A stretch of DNA of 64,000 bases from Trissonchulus latispiculum (lineage: Eukaryota > Nematoda > Enoplea > Enoplida > Ironidae): positions 1 to 64,000 of the forward strand of contig JASAND010022855.1 of NCBI GenBank assembly GCA_030248195.1, in the 5' to 3' direction. The notes below the pieces were generated by a model that saw only the letters and a list, made by a program, of their open reading frames with translations, was not told where the DNA came from and made no database searches. Positions 44,694-54,175 of the stretch are shown piece by piece. The first letter of the stretch is position 1, and every line of letters starts with the position of its first letter. Position numbers and translations under genes: made by a program.

Positions 44694-44859
44694 GAAATTG
44701 TAACCTGTATCAAGCCAATAACGCATAATTGATCACGATTTTATCCCGCTAAAGCGGTTCAAAGTGTGTTATTTCTGTTTTTCGACAACATCTCAGTTAG
44801 AATTGACTAAAGTTCCAATTTTCGTCTCTGAAAGCCTTAAAAGTGAGTAATAGTTGCTG

Positions 44860-44870
44860 GGTTTGATTCC
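44860..44870 (+). promoter_or_regulatory. B-box-like sequence, unit 1
   Basis: GGTTTGATTCC sits in a stretch shared with unit 2, where it reads GGTTCGATTCC, the pol III B-box consensus. No good A box or tRNA fold is visible, so function is uncertain. Confidence 0.3.
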
Positions 44871-46518
44871 CGCACTTGTATTAACCCATTTGATTCAGGT
44901 TCGCTGAAGACTGCATCCTGCCAAGAATCACTTTGTGTGGAACCTGATCCTGAGAACTTTATGCAATTAGACTGATTTCTGTGAACGTAGTTCAGTCCAG
45001 TAGAGATACTTGATAGCCGTATAGATTGATTGATTCATTTGTCGATTCACAGACAGTTCAGATTGTTGAAGGTACATTGGGAACTGGATATCTATAGACA
45101 GTAGTCTTAGGCAGAGACAGCAGTTTAGTGAACCGAATCTTTGGGAAAACCAGCCGAAATTAAATACTTCGCCAGAAAACTCACTCATATATTCATTATT
45201 AAAAATTGAACGAACTTTCTCAAAATGTATCCTATTATCCATTCTATCCTAGCTGTTGCGGGAATGATCCCGTGCGTCTTGTCTCTGGCTTAGGCCACTA
45301 ATAGAACTTATTAGAAGAAGCATTCAGAAAGAATCAGATCTGAACGAAGCCATCGCTTAAATTTATTGCTTAATTTACTTAATAATAACATTTGTAGCCA
45401 TCTCCCGGTAACACCCCGCCTAGACCGACCACTGTATTGTTCAGTGACCCAAGCTTCCGCAACCACTCGTGAAGCTGCAGGTGTAGCTTGACGGGATCAC
45501 CCAACTTCCTAGACCGGAACTGTTCAGAACCGACACTCTGTTAAATTTAGTTAATTATTTGTTACATTGAACCTGTAGTGTAGTTTTCTGTAAAAGACGA
45601 ATAGAGAGTAGATTTGAATCATACACACGACACGCAACACTACCTAACGTGCCCAGTCATAACACCTGAAGAAGAGGACTAATAATTAGTCTCAAATTAA
45701 TTATCAACCGGTCAAACTCTAATTTAGTTAAGCTATAATTCGGTAATCTCTCGTCCCTTAAAATAATTCTCCCCAACCAAGGGCTGGCAACTCTGGTAAA
45801 TCGAGTAACCTGTATCGTTTGAATATTGTAATTCTAATTGTTGTCAATAACTGCCGTGAGATCTTTCTGCCCCTTCTAATTGTATCTATAACGTCATTAG
45901 ATAATAAATTAATCTTGTTACGTGTAATTGTTAGTCTACGTTTCAGCTGCTGAAAAGAGATCCAGGTGAGATCTCCCAACAGTGATAAAGATAAATTGTT
46001 CAGATAAAGATAATTGGATGTGAACCCAGAGTTGAAGGCTAACAGTCTGATTTAAGTTTTGACCTGTAGCGTCAGAACGTTCCTATCCATACTCCAGGTG
46101 CGATTGGATAGAGCCTAACCCACTAAACGAAGACTGATAAGAAATGACAGAAGTTTGATGGAGTTTCTTAGACTATAACACAGGTGGACAAGAGGGGTGG
46201 GGAAAGTTCCTCCCTCGGCGAAGTAGTCCACATGGGGTCGCGAAATTACTCAATAATAGGTCTACAAAGGAATATTGCCCCCTTTTGGGGCCAACTTGTT
46301 GATAACGTTTATACACAGCTAGATGCAGCAAGAGGCATGGACGTAGGCAAGGCCTTGTGTCTATTATAATATGAGTATGTAGTAAGCGACTTGTTTGATG
46401 CAGGTCTGCTGATGTAAAACACTGAGGCAGCAACTCAACCTGGCATTATTTACGCTTTTCGAAAGGTTTTTAGAGAAAGTTTGAATACTGTTTAGAAGAA
46501 TTTAGCTACATGATGCTG

Positions 46519-46584
46519 GATTGAGAAAGTAATTGGAATGTGGGGGAGGAAGGTCCCCCTGTGTCTCTTGCAGTTTCTCAATCC
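46519..46584. other. Long hairpin between units
   Basis: GCTGGATTGAGAAA pairs perfectly with TTTCTCAATCCAGC. A GGGGGA...TCCCCC stem lies inside. Confidence 0.5.
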
Positions 46585-47201
46585 AGCGGATCAGTTCTGG
46601 TTGAAATTCTAAGCATATGTAATGAAAGGACTTTCATTAATAGTCAAAATGGGTCAAAATTGGTTAACCAGTTAATTGTTTCAAAAGAACGAACAAAATC
46701 TCGTTAAATGGAGGATCATTGCATTAGTTATGGTTCATCATGTTTGTCAGAATCAAATGTCCAAGTTCATATTTGTATAGTTATTTTGTATTTGGAAACA
46801 ATTATCAGAGTTGCCAGACTAAAACCAACAATTAATGTCCCGATCTTTACTCCAAAAGTTAAGTTAATAATAGAAGTGGAGTCATGTAATCACCTAGTAG
46901 GAATATCCCACCACCTGAAGTACAAAGAATATCAGAACGCACACACAAAACTAGTAACTAAATCAAAGAATCTATTAATCAGAACGAATTGGCAGGAGAT
47001 CTATTTGAAGAGTGGATATTCTTCTTCGATCCGGAATTGGTCCGGGATAGGACCTTTTCAGTCACACTGTCATCTGTGGCAGCCAAGAAATCCGTGCCAA
47101 AACAACTCTAGTTACTAATCACAGAAAAGAATTACGCGAATTTGTTTCTAAGTCCGTATAATTTCTCTAAAGTGCAGTTTTATGGCAAGAAGAATGCCAA
47201 A

Positions 47202-47215
47202 TATTGGAAGATAGT
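47202..47215. other. Long-range helix, 5' strand, unit 2
   Basis: TATTGGAAGATAGT is the perfect complement of 50830-50843. Relative to unit 1, A to G and G to A changes here are matched by T to C and C to T in the partner. Confidence 0.55.
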
Positions 47216-47563
47216 CACTTAGCTAGGCTTAAAATAAGTATATAGGTAGTTATCTAATACAAAATAAGTTTATAATTAATTAGCTAGTGTTTATATGAGT
47301 TAGTTAGTAGTAATTAGGTCTTAATTAATTAATTTTAATAATTTCTGGTTAAAAAACAACCTAGGTTCATTGGAAAGGCAATTTTCTCCTAATCCCAAAA
47401 ATGTAATCCCCATCTTTTAACTCCCAAAATTGAGTGAGTTATTAACGAAAATGTTTTAGTAAGATTACTTCTGATTTCGTAATCTTACCTCTTCAAAAGG
47501 TTTACCTCAAAATTTGGTACCCGCCCAACCTTTGTGTTAACTTTTGGGAACTCCCTTTTCATT

Positions 47564-47590
47564 GTCTGGGAAGCCGCCTGCTTCCCAGAC
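47564..47590. other. Conserved hairpin a, unit 2
   Basis: GTCTGGGAAGC, loop CGCCT, GCTTCCCAGAC; the compensated counterpart of 40366-40392. Confidence 0.65.
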
Positions 47591-48362
47591 AGCGTAGTAG
47601 TGGGAGTACTACTACGTCCATTCATTCTCTTTCTATGTGAGGCTTGTCCTCACTTGAACTTTCGTTTAGGCCAAGAGGCCAGGAGAGAATTGCCTCTCCA
47701 AAAGAAAGTTAGTACACACCTTTGTGTACATAGGTAGGTCCGGAGGGGGCTTAGCCTCCTCCGTAATAAATTAAAATAAATGGAAATTAGTAGAAATAGG
47801 TAAGAACATACGTAGAATACGAATATGTAATTAGTTTTAGGTAGAAAATTACGTACGAATTTTTATGCACATTTTTAGGCAATTGCTCCCTACTTTCTCG
47901 GTCAAGCGAGGACACTGAGTTTCTAGCAATAGGGAGCAATTGTTGCTAAGGTTGCTGGGTTGGCTTCTCTTGTTTGCGGCCAAAAGTTCACCCAAAATTT
48001 CAAAGTAGGGGCCCAGGACAAGAGAAGCCAAAGAAAATTATAAAATATAAAACGGACGTATAAGTTGTGCCCAAAGATGGCACTTAAAATTATTTTTCCC
48101 ATAATCGGCCGGGATTGGCCCGATTTTTAAGCTCCATTTCAAGCGAATCCGAGAAAGTCGAAAATTAGGTCCGAAACTTCCCCCTTTGGTTGCATTTACA
48201 TGTTAACCAAAATTTTATAAAATTCTAGAAAGTTTCGGACCCAGAAATTAATCAGAAAAGTGGTCAGCTGGGGGCAATATTTCGCCATTATCGTTAATAT
48301 TCCCCTGGCTGACCACCAGGCTCAAAAAGAGCCTGGATTCTGCAATGTTAAAGGTGGCAAGC

Positions 48363-48390
48363 TTCTAGAAAGTTCTAGAACTTTCTAGAA
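48363..48390. promoter_or_regulatory. Six-box heat shock element array, unit 2
   Basis: Three perfect TTCTAGAA palindromes spaced by AG and CT in uninterrupted 5-bp register. The surrounding 36 bp (48359-48394) are perfectly self-complementary. The position matches 40847-40874 in unit 1. A TCAGTGTTCGTT block, shared by both units, follows about 95-105 bp downstream. Confidence 0.62.
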
Positions 48391-48535
48391 GCTTTGTCTT
48401 AATATCAAAGCTTCGCCGACGGAATCGTGCTGTCACTGGGCTGTCAGAGAGCTGTCAGCCCAGTCTCAAAATTTTAGACTCACTCAGTGTTCGTTGAGGG
48501 CCGACCGAGAGCGGTCGGCCAAATTTTGCTTCTCC

Positions 48536-48589
48536 GAGTGCGCGTCCTTATAGTGGGCTGTGGTTTGCAGCACCTAGGACTGTGCACTC
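48536..48589. other. Position-conserved hairpin b, unit 2
   Basis: GAGTGC and GTCCT pair with AGGAC and GCACTC across a small internal loop; counterpart of 41035-41088 with unrelated stem sequence. Just upstream, GGCCGACC-GAGAGC-GGTCGGCC keeps the GAGAGC loop of a GGCC hairpin in unit 1. Confidence 0.6.
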
Positions 48590-48753
48590 ACTAAAAATTC
48601 TTAGGAAAAATATAGGGACTTTTCTGGCCCTCGGGCCAGAAAAGGATATGAGTTCCACCCGCGAACACTACCATCTGAGGAGCCTTTGGGTCTTCTATAC
48701 CCGGCTCAAAATGTACTGGCTAGGATAAAAGAAATTAGGAATCTTTGCACTGT

Positions 48754-48905
48754 CGGCCTTTGGGCCCATTTTTTGTAATATGTGATTTTTCGGCCTTCGG
48801 GCCCCTTTTTCCTTATATGCGGCCAAGTGGCCGACCCTTTTTATTATTCCAAGCCACGGCCCTAGAGGCCAATTTTGTGATTTGAAGAAGGCCCTCGTGG
48901 CTATG
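48754..48905. repeat. GGCC hairpin array, unit 2
   Basis: Hairpins of the form GGCCTTTGGGCC, GGCCTTCGGGCC, GGCCAAGTGGCC and GGCCCTAGAGGCC separated by T-rich spacers, parallel to 41240-41421 and the CAAGCCACGGCC hairpin at about 41569. Confidence 0.55.
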
Positions 48906-48962
48906 GGGGTTTTGTAGTTTATGGGATTTGAGTGGGGACCTCACCTTTTGAGTCTGAGATAG

Positions 48963-48984
48963 AGGGTCCCTTAATTACGACCCT
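48963..48984. other. Conserved hairpin c, unit 2
   Basis: AGGGTC, loop CCTTAATTAC, GACCCT; compensated counterpart of 41681-41702. Confidence 0.65.
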
Positions 48985-49044
48985 AAATTAATTAAGCTAG
49001 TATAGGGATCTTTCCACCCCACAGCCACCCCACAGAGTTTTGAA

Positions 49045-49064
49045 GAGGAATGGCCGGCTTCCTC
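49045..49064. other. Conserved hairpin d, unit 2
   Basis: GAGGAA, loop TGGCCGGC, TTCCTC, identical to 41947-41966. Confidence 0.55.
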
Positions 49065-49101
49065 TGACTAGTAAATTTAAACATGTTTTATAGTGTTGTT
49101 T

Positions 49102-49128
49102 AATAATAATTGCTTGGCAATTATTATT
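49102..49128. other. Conserved hairpin e, unit 2
   Basis: A 12-bp stem AATAATAATTGC / GCAATTATTATT with a TTG loop. Confidence 0.6.
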
Positions 49129-49445
49129 CGCTCAGGCTTTCACAAGTTTTAGCCAAACTTTGTTTCAAACGAGGAAAACATTAGGTTTTCCTAAATTTGA
49201 ATTACCAAGTTTCAAAGTTCACAAAGTTTAAATAAACAAGGCAGCAACTCTTACAGAAGATTACCGAAAATGTGCATAAACCAATAGTTTAGGGAAGTAC
49301 CTAGAAATTAGATTAGTAGTAAGAAAATTTGTAGTTAAGATTGTCTCCATAGTTTATAATTGTAATGTTGCTTAATAATTAGTTAAGTTAGAATGTGTCA
49401 AAATGTTTGTATGAATGCTTATTTTTGTATGTTTGTATGCGTGAT

Positions 49446-49492
49446 GCAGATCACATAAACTCCTTCTGTTTGACGAAGGTTGTGAGAACTGC
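49446..49492. other. Three-stem CTCA motif, unit 2 copy 1
   Basis: Outer GCAG/CTGC, middle TCACA/TGTGA, apical CCTTC/GAAGG, loop TGTTTGAC. Confidence 0.6.
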
Positions 49493-49567
49493 AAGAATGA
49501 GAGCGAAGGACCAAATTAGTGTATGTGTGTCATGTGTATGAAAGTGTGAAAATGAGTGTATGAATGA

Positions 49568-49615
49568 GGCAACTCATGTAAACTCCTTTGTGCGAAAAAG
49601 GTCTTGAGATTTGCC
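49568..49615. other. Three-stem CTCA motif, unit 2 copy 2
   Basis: Outer GGCAA/TTGCC, middle CTCA/TGAG, apical CCTTT/AAAGG, with TGTAAAC on the 5' side and loop GTGCGAA. Confidence 0.6.
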
Positions 49616-49699
49616 GAGTATGATTGACCTTGAGATATTAGGCAGGATAAAGGTGTAGCTGATTAGCAGTCACCAAAACATTAACGATACAGTACGCAG

Positions 49700-49940
49700 G
49701 TGTGAATGTTGTATAGATGTTGTATAAGTGTGCCAGCAGTGGCACAGTGTGAATGTTGCATAAATGTTGTATAAGTGTGCCAGCAGTGGCACAGTGTGAA
49801 TGTTGCGTAAATGTTGTGTAAGTGTGCCAGCAGTGGCACAGTGTGAATGTTGTGTAAATATTGTGTAAGTGTGCCAGCAGTGGCACAGTGTGAATGTTAT
49901 ATGAATGTTGCATAAGTGCGCCAACAGTGGTTTGGTGTGA
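49700..49940. repeat. 47-bp tandem repeat, about five units
   Basis: Units start GTGTGAATGTTG at 49700, 49747, 49794, 49841 and 49888. Each contains the hairpin GTGCCAGCAGTGGCAC. Minus-strand open frames here are repeat artefacts. Unit 1 has a shorter, different repeat run at the equivalent place (43020-43140). Confidence 0.85.
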
Positions 49941-50015
49941 GTATTGTGTGAATGTGATACTATTGACTAAATGCGAATATAAAACAGAAGCGGTGAATGT
50001 GTATGTCTGATAGTG

Positions 50016-50065
50016 TTGTGCTCCATGTAAGCCCCCGTGGAGTTACGGGCATTGAGGAAGCACAA
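50016..50065. other. Three-stem CTCA-type motif, unit 2 copy 3
   Basis: Outer TTGTGCT/AGCACAA, a weak middle stem with CTCCATGTAAG, apical CCCGT/ACGGG. Confidence 0.5.
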
Positions 50066-50291
50066 GTAGCTATTCAAACTCGGATAATAAGCAGGAAAAT
50101 TATACAGTCGAGAGTTAGAAATAGTCTAGGAAAGTGTGCAAGTGTGATTGAGTAAAATAGTAGCAGAAATGAGGTCAAAATATGAGTAACCGGAAAATAC
50201 CCAAAAAAAATATGCAAATGAGGTAATAATCCTGGGCCTGGGGTCAAAGGGACCCCGGATTAGGTCGTAACCATCAGATAACACCCAGAGA

Positions 50292-50354
50292 GTCCTCGAT
50301 TCGCCCGCGTAGGCAGCTCCATATAATGGGGCGGGCGAATCGCAACAAAAGGAC
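50292..50354. other. Conserved hairpin f, unit 2
   Basis: The 12-bp stem CGATTCGCCCGC / GCGGGCGAATCG with outer GTCCT/AGGAC. Compensated counterpart of 43787-43850. Confidence 0.7.
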
Positions 50355-50829
50355 ACATTATTAATCAAATTACTTAACGATGCCCTCGTTTCGCTTGAAA
50401 TTCGAAGCTCCTGTACTTTTGGTCAAAATTACCTAGGAATACGTACGGAATTAGTTAGGCAAACATTGCTATTAATTGTTGTAATTGTGATGTTCCCTGT
50501 ATGATTATTATTGTTCTTGTCTGCCAGGGATAATGCTGTAACTTTCATGCTCGCCAAAAATAAGGGTTCAGAAACCGCCAACTGGGAACGGCGTTACACT
50601 TAACGGTTCAGTGCTCGTCAGGTTTAGTTACCAAAGATGGTTTCAAAATCAGTAAAAAAAGGGTTGATTGGTTGTTTCGAATATTGGGTTTTGGTTGGTG
50701 ATTTGCGTTATTGAGGTGAAATAGACAATTGGCCAGCATCTTGAGCGGTAGCATGCAGGAAACAATAATATCTCTGAAATAATAAATGTATTACTTAGTT
50801 ACGTACGATTAGCAGCTAGTAGGTATTAA

Positions 50830-50843
50830 ACTATCTTCCAATA
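50830..50843. other. Long-range helix, 3' strand, unit 2
   Basis: ACTATCTTCCAATA, the complement of 47202-47215. Confidence 0.55.
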
Positions 50844-50912
50844 ACAGTAAAATTGGCGTTTATGCACAAGTTTTCTGTTTTATACTGAAATTACAGTTTT
50901 GAATCTATCTAT

Positions 50913-50934
50913 GCAGGAAATGGGTATTTCCTGC
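50913..50934. other. Conserved hairpin g, unit 2
   Basis: GCAGGAAAT, loop GGGT, ATTTCCTGC; relative of 44529-44551. Confidence 0.5.
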
Positions 50935-51110
50935 AGTTTGGGACCAGAAATCGTCCTGAACTAACCAGAACTACTTTTATGGTGTCATTTCTGTGCAATA
51001 GCTAAATCATGGGTCTGACCATCAATTTGACCTAAATGTTGGGTTTTTGTGTGTAATCAGAGATCCAGAATTACTTGAATTCAGTTGTTGTGGTTCTAGA
51101 CAGTATTGAA

Positions 51111-51193
51111 GCAGAATGTAGGCTACAGAAGCGTGTTTAATCACAATTTCCTGCACAACAGTGCAGGAAATTGTTTGAAATATTACATTCTGC
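51111..51193. other. Two-level hairpin h, unit 2
   Basis: The outer stem GCAGAATGTA / TACATTCTGC encloses the inner stem ACAATTTCCTGCAC / GTGCAGGAAATTGT with a 4-base loop (51143-51174). The inner stem differs from unit 1 at three pairs, all compensated. The outer stem is wholly different in sequence but equally placed. Confidence 0.7.
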
Positions 51194-51337
51194 AGTCCTG
51201 GTCTTTACAGTCAGGAATGTCATAAAAGCCTTCAAAATTTCACACTAAAATTAGCAAGTTTTAAACGTTTCAGTTAATTCAAGATGACAAGTTCATGCTC
51301 AAGATCTGAAAGCCAAAAGAGTGAATAATGGTTGCTG

Positions 51338-51348
51338 GGTTCGATTCC
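51338..51348 (+). promoter_or_regulatory. B-box-like sequence, unit 2
   Basis: GGTTCGATTCC matches the pol III B-box consensus and sits in a block conserved with unit 1 (44841-44900). A convincing A box is lacking. Confidence 0.35.
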
Positions 51349-53209
51349 CGCACCATAACTGTGTAACTAATGGGTTTTAACCCATTTGATTCAGGTGCGG
51401 AGCTCACGAAGATCTCGCCTGAAGAAGTCAGTCTGCCTCTGATCAATATTAGTGGTCAATCAGTTCGGATTCAGTTTATTGAGATATTTTGGAGCCGGAA
51501 GAGCTCAGTCAATTCAGGACATTTGGGAATCAGCATACAGCTGTAGGTACTCTAGTTGACTTTGGAGTGTAACGGAACCTTTAAGGCAGAGACGAGTCGT
51601 GCTACCATCAGGATGATTTGTGGTGTTTAAAACCAACTGTTAAAAAGAGAACTGTGAAAATTATTCAGTGAACCGAACGTTCATTACTGATTCTTGAACT
51701 CTGTAATCTTGAACTTTGTTGCTTTCTTTTGTGCCTTAATTGACGAAAAATGATGATTTCTACTTTTGTCTACCTGATGGGCGTGGGTACCCCCATTGCT
51801 CTGCTTCAAAAGTTCAGTTAGTAGCTGAATTTAAGAAGTTATTAGTGGAGAAGAAACAACAGAAGATCGATCTAAATTATTAAGAACTTTAATTTCACTG
51901 TTTAACTTTTAACCGATTATCTCCTGGTACATTCCCCCCTTTCTCCGAGCCCTGTATTAGCTGATCCTCTTGAATTGGAGTTGATCTGCAGGAACCTTTT
52001 CCGATAGCAATCTCTAAAGTGGGCTGTGGAGTCCTAGCGACTACTTTGCAGCAACTGAGAGCTCACCCAGAGTCCGAGCCCATCCTCTACTGTATTATTA
52101 TTGATTATTATCGTTATTATTATCATCATTACTATTATTATTATTATTAATATTGGTTTTGGTCCTTTGGTACTGTAAAGGACAGATAAAGAGAGAGTGC
52201 ACTAGCATAACACGCACGTAAAGCATATAGGACACCAGTAGCAGAATTGAGTTAGGTCCTAGAGTTGAGTCATAGCAGAAGTAGAGATATAACAGTAACC
52301 TGAAGAAGAGCCTAGTCCTTTGCTGAACGTGTATAACCTAAATCATTTCAAGTCCACCCGGTAGAGAGTCTGGCAACTCTGGTATATTGACTGTTAATAG
52401 CAATTGTCAGTATACTTGTATTTGATATCCATATTATTGTTATTATACAGTGTATTAAGTATTATCATAACCACCATTGTAATTCAGTATCCAGTTTGTC
52501 AGTTGTTGTCAGAAGCATATTAAACAGAGTGCAGTGTTTAAACAAGACTGTGAACCAGTGACTTACAGATCCGGGTGTGATCTTCCAAGCAAACAGTAAG
52601 TTTTCTCAGATCTCGCTAGAGATCTGACTAGAACCTCTCACAGAAGAGAAGAACTGAGCTTGTGCCTTCGATCTGCGTGTCAAGGCCCTCTATTTGATTT
52701 CGGCAGTGAACAAATAGAGCGAGAATCGACCCCTCTCGCCGTTCTCTGTTGATTACCAACTAAACGAACTCACAGCAGTACCCCTACCAGGTTAGCTGTA
52801 GAGATCCCCGATTCTGGAAAACCACCTTTCGGGAATCTGGTACATAAGTTTGTCCGCTTAGGCAAACGTGCTGACCTTCCGTGTAAGTGAGCTACCAACC
52901 TAAACGACCCCACTTCAGGAATTGGATCAAATTGGTCGAGCTTTCTGTTTCAACCCAACTCAGTTCATTACACATATTCGATTTCTTAAAATGTCTGAAG
53001 ATTTAGCAGATTTTCACTCCTGTCCTATCTGAGAGCTCGGCCATTCTTGTCCTCCGCTTCCACAACTCCTGCTCCTTTCTTTTCACTGTCAAGGTGTTTT
53101 ACCCCACATCCTCCGAGCGAGTTAATAGGTTTCAGCCATCCTAGTCAGTCATTATTGATTTGCGGTGGGCAATTACGATCGTCTTAGCGTTGGGCTAAGG
53201 GGTGACTAA

Positions 53210-53330
53210 CCGCACGTCAGAATAGCTTGGGGTTCATGTTTTCTGTCCGTGACCTTCGTCTCTCCGCCTTTTGTCTGCCATCTGAGAGCAGCACACAATA
53301 GGTTTCTTTGAGTACCTAAATAGTGCTGAG
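53210..53330. repeat. Dispersed repeat with hairpin, copy 2
   Basis: AGCTTGGGGTTCATGTTTTC through TCTCTCCGCCTTTTGTCTGCC matches 1503-1565. It overlaps the inferred end of unit 2. Confidence 0.45.
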
Positions 53331-53350
53331 CGCCTCGATTAAAAAGTATA

Positions 53351-53855
53351 ACCAATTCGGCATTTTTTAAAATTTTTGAAATGTCGAAAATTTGGTAAAA
53401 CTCCGGAATTCCGGGTTTCATTCACGGAAAATCTAAAATTTTTTTATTTTCTCAAAATGTTTATTGCAATCAAAAGTTTATTTTCACGATCAAATGGAGC
53501 TGGTCTGCACATTTCTGCTCTTACAGACTGTCTTTTCCGCAATTCCGGATTTTTTGGATTTGCAAAATCTCAAGTTCCTGACGATTCCAAAAACATATAC
53601 ATTGTTGGGGTTTAGTTCCAATGTTAATCTGCTATAAACGATCACAGTTTGTGCTTTGTACACACATTGTTTGGTCGTTAGACTCACACTCAGACACATT
53701 TGGTCGTTCACTTAAAGTATTTTTAATTCTAACTTCGATTTTTCAAACTCTAAAATTTACCATTTAAACAATATAATTTTTGGATTAAGAGATGCTGAAT
53801 TGGTTATATTTAACTCCCGTTGTCAAAAACTTATTCTTTGGTGAGGCCGTAACGG
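53351..53855. other. No gene recognised
   Basis: AT-rich, with short overlapping frames on both strands and no domain. It includes the left target duplication CGTAACGG (53848-53855) of the next element. Confidence 0.35.
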
Positions 53856-54075
53856 TATAGGTGCGACTGGGCAAAAAGTCCGGGATGTTTCCGACGGAGG
53901 GTAGGGGGCGTCGACCAAAATTGCCCAAAACCCCTAAATTTTTGATTTTTTGTCATTTCTGGCTACTTTTTGGCCAAAACTCTGAAAAAGGGGTAGCAAA
54001 ATCTGAAAATCTGGGGGGAGGGTCGCCGAAATTTGTCATTTTGGTGGGGGGGGGGTTTCCCCTAATACATCTATG
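53856..54075. mobile_element. hAT-like miniature element, 220 bp
   Basis: Begins TATAGGTGCGAC and ends ATACATCTATG, with a perfect 8-bp duplication CGTAACGG at 53848-53855 and 54076-54083. G-rich interior with no gene. Its terminal sequence is related to the CATAGGTGTA family. Confidence 0.78.
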
Positions 54076-54175
54076 CGTAACGGGGCCGTGCTTTGTGAGG
54101 GGCCGCGACCGGGGCCGGACCCGTGTATTATGCACCGGGCGAGGGCTGGGGCCGTGTTTTATGCACATCCGAAGA
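54076..54175. repeat. GC-rich repeat related to 36262-36412
   Basis: GGGGCCGTG and TTATGCAC words, the inverse of the repeats at 36262-36412. The small element at 53856-54075 is inserted in it. Confidence 0.5.

Larger units (their letters stand above)
39532..46805. repeat. Structured non-coding unit 1
   Basis: This unit is homologous over its whole length, in the same order, to 46806-53350. The period is about 7.27 kb, or about 6.5 kb once the transposon at 42242-42975 is removed. Conservation is patchy in primary sequence but strong at hairpins, which occupy equivalent positions with compensatory changes. No frame in either unit shows a recognisable domain or is shared between units. Its left edge, CAGAGTTGCCAGAC, is complementary to CTGGCAACTCTG at 45784-45795. 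Homology to the other unit continues past that point (GATCCAGGTGAGATCTCCC at 45959 against a relative at 52568), so I treat the unit as running to the next left edge. It could be a long RNA gene, a non-coding transposon or an RNA-based element. Confidence 0.6.
46806..53350. repeat. Structured non-coding unit 2
   Basis: Homologue of unit 1 without the transposon insertion. The left edge CAGAGTTGCCAGAC is the perfect reverse complement of 52368-52381. It is rich in additional perfect stems, for example CGTAGTAGT/ACTACTACG (47594-47617), CAATTGCTCCCT/AGGGAGCAATTG (about 47880-47942) and TTGGCTTCTCTTGT/ACAAGAGAAGCCAA (about 47964-48031). The right boundary is inferred from the tandem period. The open frame at 46708-47118 crosses the left edge, is not conserved in unit 1 and is not considered a gene. 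Confidence 0.6.

Noticed and set aside
39532..45795. Unit 1 and unit 2 as ordinary hAT transposons, from CAGAGTTGCCAGAC ends
   Set aside because: The ends fit, but no 8-bp duplication is present at either unit, homology continues beyond the right end, and no transposase is found. Kept as an alternative, not a call.
46708..47118. 136-aa open frame at the start of unit 2
   Set aside because: It crosses the unit boundary, has no recognisable domain, and the homologous part of unit 1 is not open.
49638..49924. Minus-strand frames rich in HCWHTYT-like repeats
   Set aside because: They are translations of the 47-bp tandem repeat, open in two frames at once.
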